Shown here one piece after another: positions 9,270 to 19,456 of a DNA stretch of 64,000 bases (the stretch's first letter is position 1; every line of letters starts with the position of its first letter). The stretch comes from Alcanivoracaceae bacterium (GTDB lineage Bacteria; Pseudomonadota; Gammaproteobacteria; Pseudomonadales; Alcanivoracaceae): contig JARGPU010000001.1 of the NCBI GenBank assembly GCA_029210325.1, forward strand, positions 320,126 to 384,125, read 5' to 3'. Made by a program: the position numbers and the translations under genes. The notes under the pieces are model-generated. The model saw only the letters and a program-made list of their open reading frames with translations, did no database searches and was not told the DNA's origin.

Positions 9270-9604
9270 TGTCTGATGCAGAGCTTCGTTATGACCAGTT
9301 TATTGAGCATATCTCCGGCAAAGAAGAGCTGTGGGTGCTTAGCGATGGTGAGTCCTTTGCCCTGTTGAATAGTGATGGTGAGGACTGCCTGCCATTGTGG
9401 GCTGATGCTGAGTCAGCCCGGTTATGGAGTAATGATCCCGCACTGGTGCCGCGAGAGGTCCCTTTGGCAGCCTGGTTTGAGCGCTGGGTTCCAGGGCTGA
9501 CCGCTGACAATATTATGGTGGCGGTCAATCCGGGAGAATCTGGCGATGCCGTGGTGTTAAGTGCGGAGGAGCTGGTCGACGCAATGTTGCCTGCCGATGG
9601 GTGA
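9269..9604 (+). CDS. DUF2750 domain protein
   Basis: This acidic 111-residue protein matches DUF2750 as I recall it: LRYDQFIEHISG at the start, a WVLSDGESFALL beta segment, PLWADAESARLW, and AWFERWVPGLTADNIMVAVNP. No signal peptide or membrane segment is present, so it is cytosolic. The function of the family is unknown. Its ATG overlaps the pyk stop and its end overlaps the following small gene by eight bases, so the three genes form a translationally coupled unit. Confidence 0.82.
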   Translation: MSDAELRYDQFIEHISGKEELWVLSDGESFALLNSDGEDCLPLWADAESARLWSNDPALVPREVPLAAWFERWVPGLTADNIMVAVNPGESGDAVVLSAEELVDAMLPADG

Positions 9605-9770
9605 CGTTCTGCCTTTTCGCAAGCCTGCTGTAAAAAAGCAGGGCTTGTGTCAGCATGGCTTTCACAAATGGCAGGTTTGCAAGGAGCAACGCTTTGACGT
9701 CAAGCAGGGTCGTCTGATGACGGTGCTGCGCTGCCAGCGTTGCGGTTTGGAGAAGGTTGAGGCGCGATAA
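9597..9770 (+). CDS. Small zinc-ribbon-like protein (57 residues)
   Basis: The start ATG 9597 lies inside the end of the DUF2750 gene in another frame. The product is basic and carries one CQHGFHKWQVC element near residues 18-28 and a CQRCG knuckle near residue 49, a spacing that suits a single zinc ribbon. No function is known to me. A longer reading from 9561 would lie mostly within the DUF2750 gene and lacks support. Position, coupling and the cysteine pattern argue that it is a real gene. Confidence 0.65.
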   Translation: MGDVLPFRKPAVKKQGLCQHGFHKWQVCKEQRFDVKQGRLMTVLRCQRCGLEKVEAR

Positions 9771-9785
9771 ACCGGAGCACAATTA

Positions 9786-11162
9786 ATGAGCCGTTACCGG
9801 ACTGAAAAAGATTCACTCGGTGAGGTACAAGTTCCGACGGATGCGCTATGGGGCGCACAGACGCAGCGTGCGGTGAATAATTTTACCGTTTCAAGGCCGC
9901 TGCCCAACCGATTTATCCGAGCCATTGCGCTGATCAAGGATTGCGCCGCAAAGGTCAATTGTGATCTTGGTTTGCTTGCTGCCGACAAAGCAGCCGCCAT
10001 TAGTCGGGCTGCCACCAGAATTGCAGCGGGTGAGTTTGCAGATCAGTTTCCGGTAGATGTATTTCAGACCGGATCAGGCACTTCCAGTAATATGAACCTC
10101 AATGAAGTGATTGCGCACATATGCCAGCATGATGGCGTGTCTATTCATGCTAACGATGACGTTAATCTGGGGCAGAGCAGCAACGATACCATTCCTACAG
10201 CGATTCACCTTTGTTCTGTTCTGGCGGTCACAGAACAGCTGCTGCCGGCGCTTATTACCTTACGTGACACTGTGCGCTATCGTGCCTCGCAACTTGAACA
10301 TGAAGTGAAACCCGGTCGCACCCATTTGATGGATGCCATGCCGATAACGTTTGCACAGCAATTAAATGGTTGGGCAGTACAGTTTGATCATGCCGAAGAA
10401 AAACTGCGTGATGCGGTGCATGGCTTGTTGAGCATTCCTCAGGGCGGTACCGCAGTAGGAACGGGAGTAAACTGCCACCGCGAATTTGCCCCGCGCTTTT
10501 GCCTGCTGCTGAGCGAAAGAACCGGGCAACACTTTCAGCCGCTGGATTCCTTCTTTGCCGGTCAGGGTGCTATTGATCGGCCATTAGCGTTGTCGTCGGC
10601 GTTACGTGGCCTTGCCGTGGTGCTGATGAAAATCTGTAATGACCTGCGCTGGATGAACTCCGGCCCTCAGCATGGTTTGGCGGAAATCACCTTGCCGGTG
10701 GTGCAGCCCGGTTCGTCAATTATGCCTGGCAAGGTTAATCCGGTAATTTGTGAGTCGGTGTGCATGGTGGCCGCTCAGGTGATGGGGCTGGATCAGGCCA
10801 ATGGCATTGCTGCGCAGAGTGGCAATTTCGAGCTTAACGTGATGTTGCCGCTGGTAGCAGATAACCTGCTTGGCATGACAGCCATACTGGCGAACGGCAT
10901 GAGCATGCTCGACCGGTCAGTCATGTCTGGTTTTCAGGTAAACAGTGACCATCTGGCCGAATCCATCAAGAAAAACCCGATACTGGTGACGGCCCTGAAC
11001 CCTTTGGTGGGGTACAACCTGGCGGCGGAGATCGCCAAGGAAGCCTATAGCAGTGGCCGGCCAGTGATCGATGTGGCCTGTGAGAAGACCGATCTGTCCC
11101 GCGAGCAACTTGAAAAGCTGCTTGATCCGGTCAAACTCACTCGCGGTGGCACCGACTTCTAG
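9786..11162 (+). CDS. fumC: Class II fumarate hydratase
   Basis: This enzyme of the TCA cycle interconverts fumarate and malate without an iron-sulfur cluster. The 458-residue protein has the superfamily signature GSSIMPGKVNPV near residue 313, the GSGTSSNMNLNEV block near residue 97 and the substrate-binding GRTHLMDAMPI segment near residue 176. ATG 9786 follows a GGAG site at good distance. It sits just behind the small zinc-ribbon gene and 32 bases before the acyl-CoA ligase gene. As an iron-free fumarase it is often induced by iron limitation or oxidative stress, but no Fur or Sox site was seen here. Confidence 0.96.
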   Translation: MSRYRTEKDSLGEVQVPTDALWGAQTQRAVNNFTVSRPLPNRFIRAIALIKDCAAKVNCDLGLLAADKAAAISRAATRIAAGEFADQFPVDVFQTGSGTSSNMNLNEVIAHICQHDGVSIHANDDVNLGQSSNDTIPTAIHLCSVLAVTEQLLPALITLRDTVRYRASQLEHEVKPGRTHLMDAMPITFAQQLNGWAVQFDHAEEKLRDAVHGLLSIPQGGTAVGTGVNCHREFAPRFCLLLSERTGQHFQPLDSFFAGQGAIDRPLALSSALRGLAVVLMKICNDLRWMNSGPQHGLAEITLPVVQPGSSIMPGKVNPVICESVCMVAAQVMGLDQANGIAAQSGNFELNVMLPLVADNLLGMTAILANGMSMLDRSVMSGFQVNSDHLAESIKKNPILVTALNPLVGYNLAAEIAKEAYSSGRPVIDVACEKTDLSREQLEKLLDPVKLTRGGTDF

Positions 11163-11194
11163 CTGAACTAACAATACAAACAGAGGACGCGATC

Positions 11195-12832
11195 ATGGAC
11201 TTGAGCATCACCCGTACCCCGTCAGCCTATTCTTCCCCGTTGCTGGTCAATAGCATCCTTGAAGCCGGGGTAAAGAATGCGCCGGATCAGGAGATCGTTT
11301 ACGCCGACAAACTGCGTATGACCTACCGTGATCTGGGTGAGCGGGTGAGCCGACTGGCCTCCATGTTGACCGACCTCGGGGTCAAGCCAGGTGATACCGT
11401 GGCGGTAATGGACTGGGATAGTCACCGCTATCTGGAGTGCTTTTTCGCTATTCCGATGATGGGTGCGGTGCTGCATACCGTGAATGTGCGGCTGTCCCCG
11501 GAACAGGTGCTTTACACCATCAACCATGCCAAAGATGATGTAATTCTGGTGAATCGTGAATTCTTGCCCATCCTCGATGCCATCAAGGATCGTATTGAGC
11601 CGGTAAAAAAATATGTGCTGCTGGATGATGATGATGGTCCGCAGGACAGCCAGATTGAATTGGCTGGCGAATACGAAGCTCTGCTGAAAGCGGCTAGCAG
11701 TGAATTTACCTTTCCCGATCTTGATGAGAACACCCGCGCCACTACTTTTTATACTACCGGCACCACCGGACTGCCCAAGGGTGTCTACTTTAGCCATCGC
11801 CAACTGGTACTGCATACCTACGCAGGGCGTTCAGCGCTAGGCGGCAGCGGTCATGGCAGGTTCAATGCGAATGACACCTATATGCCCATCACCCCAATGT
11901 TCCATGTGCACGCCTGGGGTATCCCGTACATGGCAACTATGATGGGTGTGAAGCAGGTCTATCCGGGCCGCTATGAGCCGGCCTCACTGCTAAAGCTGTT
12001 GGTTACTGAAAAAGTTACCTTCTCCCATTGTGTGCCTACCATTATCCAGATGCTGCTTGGCGCCGAAGCGGCGAAGAGCGTCGACCTGAATGGCTGGAAG
12101 GTAATTATCGGCGGTTCGGCGTTGCCTCCCGCCTTGGCCCGCGGCGCGCTTGAGCGCGGCATCGACATCTACACCGGTTACGGCATGAGCGAGACCTGCC
12201 CGTTGATGACGCTGGCGTTGCTGCCGCCTGAGCTGGAGAAGGCCGACCTCGACACCCAGGTGACCTACCGCACCATGACTGGTCGCCCGGTACCAATGGT
12301 GCAAATCCGCATCGTTGACGAAAACATGAACGATGTACCCCATGATGGCAAAGCCCAAGGCGAAGTGGTTGCTCGGGCACCTTGGCTGACCCAGGGCTAT
12401 CTGAATGACAAGGAAAACTCCGAGCACCTGTGGCACGGCGGTTGGTTGCACACGGGTGATATTGCCACCATGAGTGCCGACGGCTGGCTGAAGATCGCTG
12501 ATCGCATCAAGGATGTGATCAAGACCGGTGGCGAGTGGGTGTCTTCGATCGACCTGGAAGGCTTGGTACTGCATCACCCGGCGGTGGCCGAATGTGCGGT
12601 GATTGGTGTGCCGGATGAAAAGTGGGGTGAGCGCCCTCTGGCTTTGGTGGTGAAAAAGCCGGGTGCTGAGGTGGACGCGCAGGGCATTAAGGATCTGGTC
12701 ATGGATTATGCCAATAAGGGTGTAATTTCAAAGTATGGCGTACCGGACCGAATCAAGTTTGTTGATGCGCTGCCGCGTACCAGCGTGGGCAAGCTGGACA
12801 AGAAGCTGATGCGCGCCGAAATGGCAGACTGA
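11195..12832 (+). CDS. Fatty acyl-CoA ligase, AlkK-like
   Basis: This 545-residue AMP-forming ligase activates fatty acids to acyl-CoA. The P-loop [13 protein letters not shown] near residue 186, the GYGMSETCP adenylate-binding motif, GWLHTGDIA, and the C-terminal [13 protein letters not shown] with its catalytic lysine are all intact. Overall it resembles the medium-chain ligase AlkK more than the E. coli FadD type: same length, [25 protein letters not shown] and FHVHAWG blocks. Chain-length preference cannot be read from the sequence. ATG 11195 follows AGAGGA. A strong terminator follows the stop. Confidence 0.92.
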   Translation: MDLSITRTPSAYSSPLLVNSILEAGVKNAPDQEIVYADKLRMTYRDLGERVSRLASMLTDLGVKPGDTVAVMDWDSHRYLECFFAIPMMGAVLHTVNVRLSPEQVLYTINHAKDDVILVNREFLPILDAIKDRIEPVKKYVLLDDDDGPQDSQIELAGEYEALLKAASSEFTFPDLDENTRATTFYTTGTTGLPKGVYFSHRQLVLHTYAGRSALGGSGHGRFNANDTYMPITPMFHVHAWGIPYMATMMGVKQVYPGRYEPASLLKLLVTEKVTFSHCVPTIIQMLLGAEAAKSVDLNGWKVIIGGSALPPALARGALERGIDIYTGYGMSETCPLMTLALLPPELEKADLDTQVTYRTMTGRPVPMVQIRIVDENMNDVPHDGKAQGEVVARAPWLTQGYLNDKENSEHLWHGGWLHTGDIATMSADGWLKIADRIKDVIKTGGEWVSSIDLEGLVLHHPAVAECAVIGVPDEKWGERPLALVVKKPGAEVDAQGIKDLVMDYANKGVISKYGVPDRIKFVDALPRTSVGKLDKKLMRAEMAD

Positions 12833-12844
12833 TGCTTTGCTAAA

Positions 12845-12880
12845 CCGCCACACCGATCTGGTGTGGCGGACCTTCTCTCT
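12845..12880 (+). terminator. Intrinsic terminator after the acyl-CoA ligase gene
   Basis: A perfect ten-base stem (CCGCCACACC/GGTGTGGCGG) with a GATCT loop is followed by a T-rich stretch. It ends the pyk-to-ligase direction before the RND genes. Confidence 0.85.
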
Positions 12881-12975
12881 TTCCTCACATTGCTTGCACA
12901 AACCGCGGTGCATAATGATGCGGTGCCATTTAACCAGATTGTTAGTTCGGCCATAGAGTTTCTGGAGATCAACCT

Positions 12976-14064
12976 ATGAGACAGGGCGCCTTTGTTGCGG
13001 CGGTTGCGTTGGTTTCGCTGTCGGTACTCGCCGTTTGGCAGTTTGGTGGCGATAAAGCCAGTCAGCGTCAGCGGCCGCCTCAGGCGGTCAACGTCGAGGC
13101 TCCACGTGCTACCACTATGCAGCGCCGGGTCGAGGCGGTCGGTTCGGCTCGTGCGCTCCAGTCGGTCAGCGTAACCAGCGAAGTCGATGGGCGGGTTGTG
13201 CGGGTGGCCATGAAAGAGGGGTCGCGCGTGGTGACGGGTGAACTTCTGCTGGCACTGGATGACCGCACTGCTCAGGCAGAGCTCGCTCAGGCCGAGGCCG
13301 GTCTGTCTGACGCCCGAGCTGCCTGGCAGCGCGCTGAGCGTTTGCAAAACACGCGGGCCATTTCGGAAGCAGAGGTCGATCAGTTAAAGGCGGCTTTGCA
13401 GGGAGCCCAAGCACAGCAGCAAGCAGCGAAAGCCAGATTATCCTATCACCAGATTCGGGCGCCTTTCCCTGGTGTCATCGGCCTCGGCAATATTGATCCG
13501 GGCAGCTATTTGCGCGCCGGGGATCTGATAACCACCCTGGATAATACCGAGCAGCTTGAAGTGCAGTTCACCGTCCCCGAGCGTTATCTGGCGGCTTTAG
13601 CCGCCGGCCAGTCGTTAACCGTAACCAGTGATGCCTGGCCGGAGAAAGTATTCTCTGGTCAGCTCACCTATCTTGATAGTCGGATCGATCCGACCAATCG
13701 TGCCATTACCGTTAAAGCCCTGCTGGACAACAGCGAGCGGTTACTTCTCCCCGGCCAGTTCTTGCAAGTCTCTCTGGCGGTGGGAGAGCATCCAGCGCTA
13801 ATGATCCCCGAGCAGGCCATATTGACCCAGGGCGTGGTCAGCTTTGCCTTCGTTGTAAAGGATGGCGAGGCCGAGCGACGGCAGCTATCGCTTGGCACCC
13901 GTCAGCAGGGCTGGGTCGAAGTAACCAGCGGCATTGAGGAAAACGATCAGGTAATTATTACCGGACACACCCGCTTGGGTAGCGGCTCGCCTGTCACAGT
14001 CGTTGATGACCCAGCGGCCTTATTGCCCGAGTCCGCCGGTGCCTTCATCGATCAGGAGGACTGA
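12976..14064 (+). CDS. RND efflux periplasmic adaptor subunit
   Basis: This 362-residue membrane-fusion protein would bridge an inner-membrane RND pump and an outer-membrane channel. It has an N-terminal membrane anchor (residues 5-22, no lipobox cysteine), a biotinyl/lipoyl-like half (VTSEVDGRVVRVAMKEGSRV), an alpha-helical hairpin rich in Ala/Gln (residues 95-155), the returning lipoyl half (IRAPFPGVIGLGNIDPGSYL) and beta-barrel domains. GGAG precedes ATG 12976. The stop lies four bases before the pump gene. No outer-membrane channel gene is nearby, so a TolC-type partner must be encoded elsewhere. Confidence 0.92.
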   Translation: MRQGAFVAAVALVSLSVLAVWQFGGDKASQRQRPPQAVNVEAPRATTMQRRVEAVGSARALQSVSVTSEVDGRVVRVAMKEGSRVVTGELLLALDDRTAQAELAQAEAGLSDARAAWQRAERLQNTRAISEAEVDQLKAALQGAQAQQQAAKARLSYHQIRAPFPGVIGLGNIDPGSYLRAGDLITTLDNTEQLEVQFTVPERYLAALAAGQSLTVTSDAWPEKVFSGQLTYLDSRIDPTNRAITVKALLDNSERLLLPGQFLQVSLAVGEHPALMIPEQAILTQGVVSFAFVVKDGEAERRQLSLGTRQQGWVEVTSGIEENDQVIITGHTRLGSGSPVTVVDDPAALLPESAGAFIDQED

Positions 14065-14067
14065 GTC

Positions 14068-17000
14068 GTGGTGATCTCTGACGTGTCGATAAAACGTCCG
14101 GTATTTGCCACGGTTATTTCTCTACTGATCGTGGTGTTTGGCCTTAGTGGCCTGTTGAAGCTACCGGTACGAGAATATCCGGATATCGATCCTCCAGAAG
14201 TGTCGGTGTCGGTAGAGTATCGCGGCGCTGCCCCGGAAGTAATCGATACCCAGATCGTGCAGATCGTTGAGGCCGCAATTAGCGGCGTAGAGGGGGTTGA
14301 GCGGATTGAGTCGCGTAGTCGTATCGGCTCAGCACGCACTTCCATTGAGTTTAATCTTGACCGTGACGTGGATGCGGCGGCCAACGATGTTCGTGATGCC
14401 ATCTCCAGAGTTCTCGGGCGCTTGCCAGAAGATGCGGAATCGCCAGTAATTGCCAAGACGGACGCCGACGCACGTCCCATCATCTGGGTTACTTTGACTA
14501 GCTCCACATTAGCGCCGGAGGAGCTCAGCGACTTTGCCGAGCGCAATCTGGTTGATCGTTTTTCGGTGCTTGATGGTGTTGCCGACGTATTTATTGGTGG
14601 GCAACGTCGCTACGCAATGCGTGTCTGGCTAGACCGGCGGCGAATGGCGGCTCACGGCGTTGTGGTAACAGATATTGAGCAAACGCTGCAGGCCAATAAT
14701 GTTGAGTTACCTGCGGGCAAGGTTGAGTCTGCCAGTCGGGACTTTACCGTGCGCGCTGATAGCCGCTTGTCTGATGTGGATGAATTCAAGCGCTTGGTAG
14801 TACGTCGTGATGGCGGCCACCTTATTCGCCTTGGTGATGTTGCTGAGGTAGAGCTGGGTGTAGAGAACCGTGATACGGTGCTTCGTGCAAATGGCGATGT
14901 GGCGATTGGCCTTGGGGTCATTCGACAATCAAAGGCCAACACAGTTGCGGTATCCGATCTGGTTCAGGAAGAGATTGCTCGAGTGCAGGAAACATTGCCC
15001 TCGGATATTAGTCTTGGCATAAATTATGACGAGTCTATTTTTATTCGTGCGTCGATCAAGGAAGTACTAATCACCTTGGCCATTTCCGTTGTCTTGGTAA
15101 TTCTGGTGATATGGCTTTTCCTTGGCAGCTTGCGCGCCACACTGATTCCAGCGGTGACCATTCCGGTATCTATTATTGGCGCTTTTGCCGGTTTGGCTTT
15201 GCTTGGCTTCTCTTTGAACGTCCTTACCCTGCTTGCTCTGATTCTGGCTATCGGCCTGGTGGTCGATGATGCAATCGTAATGTTGGAAAATATTCAGCGG
15301 CGTATGGATGAAGGCGAGAAACCGTTGGTCGCCGCTTTCCTTGGGGCCAGACAGGTGGCCTTTGCGATTGTTGCGACCACCCTGACGTTGATAGCAGTGT
15401 TTGTACCGATCTCATTTATGGGTGGTGATGTTGGTCGCCTGTTTGCCGAATTTGGATTCACTCTGGCGGCCGCCGTTGTGGTGTCCAGCGTGGTGGCATT
15501 GTCACTGGCGCCCATGCTGTGTTCGCGTTGGCTCAAGCCGCACAGAGACCAGACTGAGGCCAACTGGTTGGATCGTCGACTGGCTGATATGGCCGATCTA
15601 TATCAGCGCGCCTTGCGTTACACCTTGAGCCATCCTGCCCCGGTGCTTTCCATAGCGCTGGCCGGCTGTCTGTTGGCGGTATTCGCTTGGGGGCAGATAC
15701 CGCGTGAATTGGCACCGACGGAAGACCGTGGTGTGTTTATCGTTCCCGCCACGGCGCCGCAGGGTGCAACGGCAAACTACACCCAGCACCATGCCGCTAA
15801 AATTGAAAAAATTATTCTGCCGCTGCTAGAACAAGGCGAAGTACATAGAGTGCTGTCGATTGTTGGTTTTCGTGGTCAGGTGACGAACGCTTTTACCATT
15901 GTTCGTTTGAAGCATTGGGACGAGCGACAGCGCAAACAGCAGGACATCGTTGCTCAGGTTCTTCAAAAGCTACCCCAGGTTCCGGGGCTGCGTGCCGTGG
16001 CAATTAATCCGCCGGGTTTGGGGCAGAGTGCGTTCAGTCAGGCCCTGGAGGTCGTGGTATCCGGTCCGGACTATGCCTCTGCCATAGCCTGGAGTGAATC
16101 CATGCTAGCCAGGATGGAAGATAATCCCGGCTTGTTTGGCGCCACCACCGACTATGATGAAACCCAGCCACAGTTGGATGTCAGGCTGTTGCGCGATCGT
16201 GCTGCCGATCTGGGTATCAGTGCAGAGGATGTTGGTCAGACGTTACAAGCCATGCTGGCCTCGTCAGTGGCAACAACCTATCTTGACCGTGGTAGGGAAT
16301 ATGATGTGATGCTGGAAGCGATTCCCGCTGATCGCGCTTCGCCAGAAGATCTGAATAATATCTATTTACGCGCTGACAGCGGAGGTTTGGTTGCGTTGTC
16401 GAGTATTATCGATCTTCACCAGCAGGGTGCTGCGCCAGAGCTGCGCCGCGTAGGGCGGTTGCCGTCGGTTACCTTGTCTGCATCAATGATGCCTGGCTAT
16501 GATCTGGGTTCCGCAATTCGGTTTATTGAAAATACTGCGCGCGAGACTTTGCCGGCGGAAGCGAGAGTTGGCTACAAAGGCATGGCGGAGGAGTTTCAAT
16601 CCGCTTCAGCAGCAATCTACATTACCTTCCTGTTGGCCATCGTTATCGTATTCCTGGTTCTCGCCGCTCAGTTTGAGAGCTGGATTCATCCTTTGATTAT
16701 CATGCTCACGGTGCCCCTCGCCATTGCTGGTGCGGTAATCGCTATCCGCCTTAGCGGCAACTCAATCAATGTGTACAGCCAGATTGGCATGATCATGCTA
16801 GTGGGTTTAATGGCAAAGAACGGCATTCTCATCGTCGAGTTTGCCAATCAATTACGCGATCAGGGACGTACCGTTAGTCAGGCAATTGTTGAAGGGGCCA
16901 CGGTGCGCTTCCGGCCAGTTTTAATGACCGGCATATCGACCATTTTTGGTGCCTTACCGCTGGTTATGGCAGTGGGTGCCGGCGCAGAAAGCCGTATATC

Positions 17001-17157
17001 CATCGGCATTGTCATTATTGGCGGTTTGCTGTTTGCCACGGTGTTGACCCTGTTCATCATCCCGCTGCTGTACAACTGGCTGGCGGGTTATGCATCATCT
17101 GCCAACGCCATTGCCGAGCGACTGGATCGGGAGCTGCCCGCAGGTGAAAGCCACTGA
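14068..17157 (+). CDS. RND efflux permease (HAE1 family)
   Basis: This 1029-residue pump has the duplicated layout of the AcrB/MexB family: 12 predicted membrane helices and two large periplasmic loops. The proton-relay pair is visible in GLVVDDAIVMLENIQRR (helix 4) and the matching lysine in GLMAKNGILIVEFANQLR (helix 10). The start is GTG 14068 with an AGGAGGA site eight bases upstream; GTG 14071 is possible. Together with the adaptor it forms a two-gene efflux unit. The drug or solvent spectrum is unknown; in an oil-associated bacterium solvents or lipids are plausible substrates. Confidence 0.95.
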   Translation: MVISDVSIKRPVFATVISLLIVVFGLSGLLKLPVREYPDIDPPEVSVSVEYRGAAPEVIDTQIVQIVEAAISGVEGVERIESRSRIGSARTSIEFNLDRDVDAAANDVRDAISRVLGRLPEDAESPVIAKTDADARPIIWVTLTSSTLAPEELSDFAERNLVDRFSVLDGVADVFIGGQRRYAMRVWLDRRRMAAHGVVVTDIEQTLQANNVELPAGKVESASRDFTVRADSRLSDVDEFKRLVVRRDGGHLIRLGDVAEVELGVENRDTVLRANGDVAIGLGVIRQSKANTVAVSDLVQEEIARVQETLPSDISLGINYDESIFIRASIKEVLITLAISVVLVILVIWLFLGSLRATLIPAVTIPVSIIGAFAGLALLGFSLNVLTLLALILAIGLVVDDAIVMLENIQRRMDEGEKPLVAAFLGARQVAFAIVATTLTLIAVFVPISFMGGDVGRLFAEFGFTLAAAVVVSSVVALSLAPMLCSRWLKPHRDQTEANWLDRRLADMADLYQRALRYTLSHPAPVLSIALAGCLLAVFAWGQIPRELAPTEDRGVFIVPATAPQGATANYTQHHAAKIEKIILPLLEQGEVHRVLSIVGFRGQVTNAFTIVRLKHWDERQRKQQDIVAQVLQKLPQVPGLRAVAINPPGLGQSAFSQALEVVVSGPDYASAIAWSESMLARMEDNPGLFGATTDYDETQPQLDVRLLRDRAADLGISAEDVGQTLQAMLASSVATTYLDRGREYDVMLEAIPADRASPEDLNNIYLRADSGGLVALSSIIDLHQQGAAPELRRVGRLPSVTLSASMMPGYDLGSAIRFIENTARETLPAEARVGYKGMAEEFQSASAAIYITFLLAIVIVFLVLAAQFESWIHPLIIMLTVPLAIAGAVIAIRLSGNSINVYSQIGMIMLVGLMAKNGILIVEFANQLRDQGRTVSQAIVEGATVRFRPVLMTGISTIFGALPLVMAVGAGAESRISIGIVIIGGLLFATVLTLFIIPLLYNWLAGYASSANAIAERLDRELPAGESH

Positions 17158-17824
17158 TTACACAGTAATACGCAGTCGGCGTCGCTCCCTCGAGCTGCGC
17201 CTGTATCCTGATAGCCGTATAGAAGTGCGGGTGCCGCTGCGGGCCAGTGCGCGCGAGGTTGAGGATTTCATTGCCAGTAAGTCCGCGTGGCTGCAGTCTC
17301 GCCTGAAGGGGCAGCAGCAGCGTCCGCCGCAAATGCCTTTGCAGTATTGTCAGGGTGAAGAGCACCTGTTTCTAGGCCAACGCTATCCGCTATCTCTGTC
17401 CCGCGCTGCTCGACCCACTACAGCCCTACAACAGGGCAGCCTGTGCATGCTGAACCCGCAGCCGGATAACCCGGAGCGCATTGCCCATCAGTTGGACCGC
17501 TGGTATCGCCAGCAGGCTGATGGCGTTTTCAATCAATTGATTGATCGTCATTTCCCTTTTTTTGCGATCCGCGGCCACAGCCGGCCACAGCTGAGAGTCC
17601 GCTCCATGAAGAGCCGCTGGGGCAGCCTCTCCAGCCTGGGCTATATCAACCTTAATCTGGAGCTGATAAAGACGCCGCTACACAGTATTGAGTACGTGGT
17701 GATCCATGAACTGTGTCATCTTGAGCATATGAACCATGGGCCCGGGTTCCGAGCCCTAATGTCGCAATGCCTACCGGACTGGCGGGATAGAAAGCGGGAG
17801 TTGAACGAGGTGCTATTACGCTGA
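17144..17824 (+). CDS. YgjP-like M48-type metalloprotease
   Basis: The product carries the zinc-binding HELCHLEHMNHGPGF motif near residue 190 that defines the YgjP/WLM-like family, plus the upstream MKSRWGSLSSLGYINLN block. Family members are small cytosolic putative metallopeptidases of unknown substrate. I choose GTG 17144, behind GGGAG, giving 226 residues; this start overlaps the end of the RND pump gene by 14 bases, which suggests coupled translation. An upstream in-frame ATG at 17090 would add residues that read as out-of-frame pump sequence. Confidence 0.88.
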   Translation: MKATDYTVIRSRRRSLELRLYPDSRIEVRVPLRASAREVEDFIASKSAWLQSRLKGQQQRPPQMPLQYCQGEEHLFLGQRYPLSLSRAARPTTALQQGSLCMLNPQPDNPERIAHQLDRWYRQQADGVFNQLIDRHFPFFAIRGHSRPQLRVRSMKSRWGSLSSLGYINLNLELIKTPLHSIEYVVIHELCHLEHMNHGPGFRALMSQCLPDWRDRKRELNEVLLR

Positions 17825-17870
17825 GGCGTCAGTGCTTTCAGGTATGGATTCACGTTAATGTAAGGGCACT

Positions 17871-18677
17871 ATGACCGACAACCTGATAGAAATTCGTAAT
17901 GTCAGCCTGAGCCGTGGCGAGCGCACGTTGTTCAGCGATATTAACCTGGATATTCCGCGCGGCAGTGTTACTGCCATCATGGGCCCTAGCGGTTGCGGCA
18001 AAACCACTTTGCTACGTTTGATTGGCGGCCAGTTGAAAGCCAGCTCCGGGCAGGTGCTGGTGGCTGGCCAGGAAGTCAGCGAACTGGGGCGTAGCGACTT
18101 GTTTCGTCTGCGCCGCCGCATGGGCATGCTGTTTCAAGCGGGCGCCCTGTTTACCGATCTATCAGTCTACGACAACGTTGCCTTCCCGTTGAGAATGCAT
18201 ACCCGGTTGCCGGAAAGCATGATTCGCGATCTGGTGTTGATGAAACTGGATGCGGTAGGCCTGCGTGGTGCCAGAGACCTGATGCCGGCGGAATTGTCAG
18301 GGGGCATGGCACGTCGCGCAGCTCTGGCACGGGCCATCATTCTTGATCCCGACCTGATTATCTACGACGAGCCATTCGCCGGTCAGGACCCGATCTCTAT
18401 GGGCATGCTGGCTACTCTGATTGCCCGGCTGAATGAGGCTCTTGGAATCACCACAATTATTGTCTCCCACGATGTCACAGAAACCGCCGCCATCGCTGAC
18501 TACATGCACGTGATTGCTGACGGAAAGATCCGCGGCCAGGGGCCAACGGAAACGGTAATGAACAGCGATGACCAACGGGTTCGTCAGTTTATTCAGGGCT
18601 TGCCGGATGGCCCCGTGCCTTTTCAGTATCCTGCCGTGGATTACTATCAGGATCTTGGTCTGGAGCCGCGGCAATGA
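17871..18677 (+). CDS. mlaF: Phospholipid ABC transporter ATPase MlaF
   Basis: MlaF powers the Mla pathway, which moves phospholipids between the outer and inner membranes and keeps the outer leaflet asymmetric. The 268-residue ATPase has Walker [10 protein letters not shown] (near residue 38), the Mla-typical signature [15 protein letters not shown], Walker [15 protein letters not shown] and the switch histidine in VSHDVTE. It starts the five-gene mlaFEDCB operon; the stop overlaps the MlaE start by four bases. AAGGG precedes ATG 17871. Confidence 0.97.
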   Translation: MTDNLIEIRNVSLSRGERTLFSDINLDIPRGSVTAIMGPSGCGKTTLLRLIGGQLKASSGQVLVAGQEVSELGRSDLFRLRRRMGMLFQAGALFTDLSVYDNVAFPLRMHTRLPESMIRDLVLMKLDAVGLRGARDLMPAELSGGMARRAALARAIILDPDLIIYDEPFAGQDPISMGMLATLIARLNEALGITTIIVSHDVTETAAIADYMHVIADGKIRGQGPTETVMNSDDQRVRQFIQGLPDGPVPFQYPAVDYYQDLGLEPRQ

Positions 18678-19456
18678 TGACCTGGCTGCAGCGTCTTGGT
18701 GCCGCCGGGCTTGAATTGCTGCGAGTGCTTGGCAGGGCAACGTTGCTCTGGGGGCAAGCCCTTTCAGGGATGCCGGACTGGCGTCATGGCCCCGGCCTGC
18801 TGATGCGCCAGATCTATTTTATTGGCGTCTATTCCCTGGTAATCATTGTTGTGTCCGGTGCGTTTATTGGCATGGTGCTGGCTTTGCAGGGCTATACCGT
18901 ATTGGTCAAGTTCGGTGCTTCCCAGGCGTTAGGGCAACTGGTGGCATTGTCGCTGCTGCGCGAGTTAGGTCCTGTGGTAGCGGCGTTATTGTTTGCTGGC
19001 AGGGCGGGCTCAGCAATGACCGCCGAGATTGGTCTGATGAAAGCCACTGAGCAACTTGCCGCCATGGAAATGATTGGTGTTGACCCATTGCGTAGAGTGG
19101 TTCGCCCGCGCTTGCTTGCGGGTATGTTGGCGATGCCTGTCTTGGCGCTGATTTTCAATGTTGTAGCTATCTGGGGTGCGGTCATGGTTGGCGTGCACTG
19201 GCTGGGAGTGGATGCCGGATCGTTCTGGTCGAATATGCAGAATGTGGTGGAATTTCGCGAAGATGTGCTTAATGGTGTAATCAAGTCAGTGGTTTTTGGT
19301 GCAGTGATTACCTGGATTGCGGTTTATCAGGGTTATGAAGTAACGCCAACCTCCGCCGGCATTGCGACCGCTACAACACGTACCGTGGTGTATTCATCTC
19401 TGGCGGTGCTGGCGCTGGATTTTCTGCTTACTGCCGTCATGTTTGGAGTGGACTGA
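18674..19456 (+). CDS. mlaE: Phospholipid ABC transporter permease MlaE
   Basis: This is the inner-membrane permease of the Mla complex, 260 residues with about five or six membrane helices. The MlaE-family stretches [27 protein letters not shown] and [25 protein letters not shown] are present. It overlaps mlaF upstream (ATGA) and mlaD downstream by one base, in keeping with a stoichiometric complex. Confidence 0.96.
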   Translation: MMTWLQRLGAAGLELLRVLGRATLLWGQALSGMPDWRHGPGLLMRQIYFIGVYSLVIIVVSGAFIGMVLALQGYTVLVKFGASQALGQLVALSLLRELGPVVAALLFAGRAGSAMTAEIGLMKATEQLAAMEMIGVDPLRRVVRPRLLAGMLAMPVLALIFNVVAIWGAVMVGVHWLGVDAGSFWSNMQNVVEFREDVLNGVIKSVVFGAVITWIAVYQGYEVTPTSAGIATATTRTVVYSSLAVLALDFLLTAVMFGVD

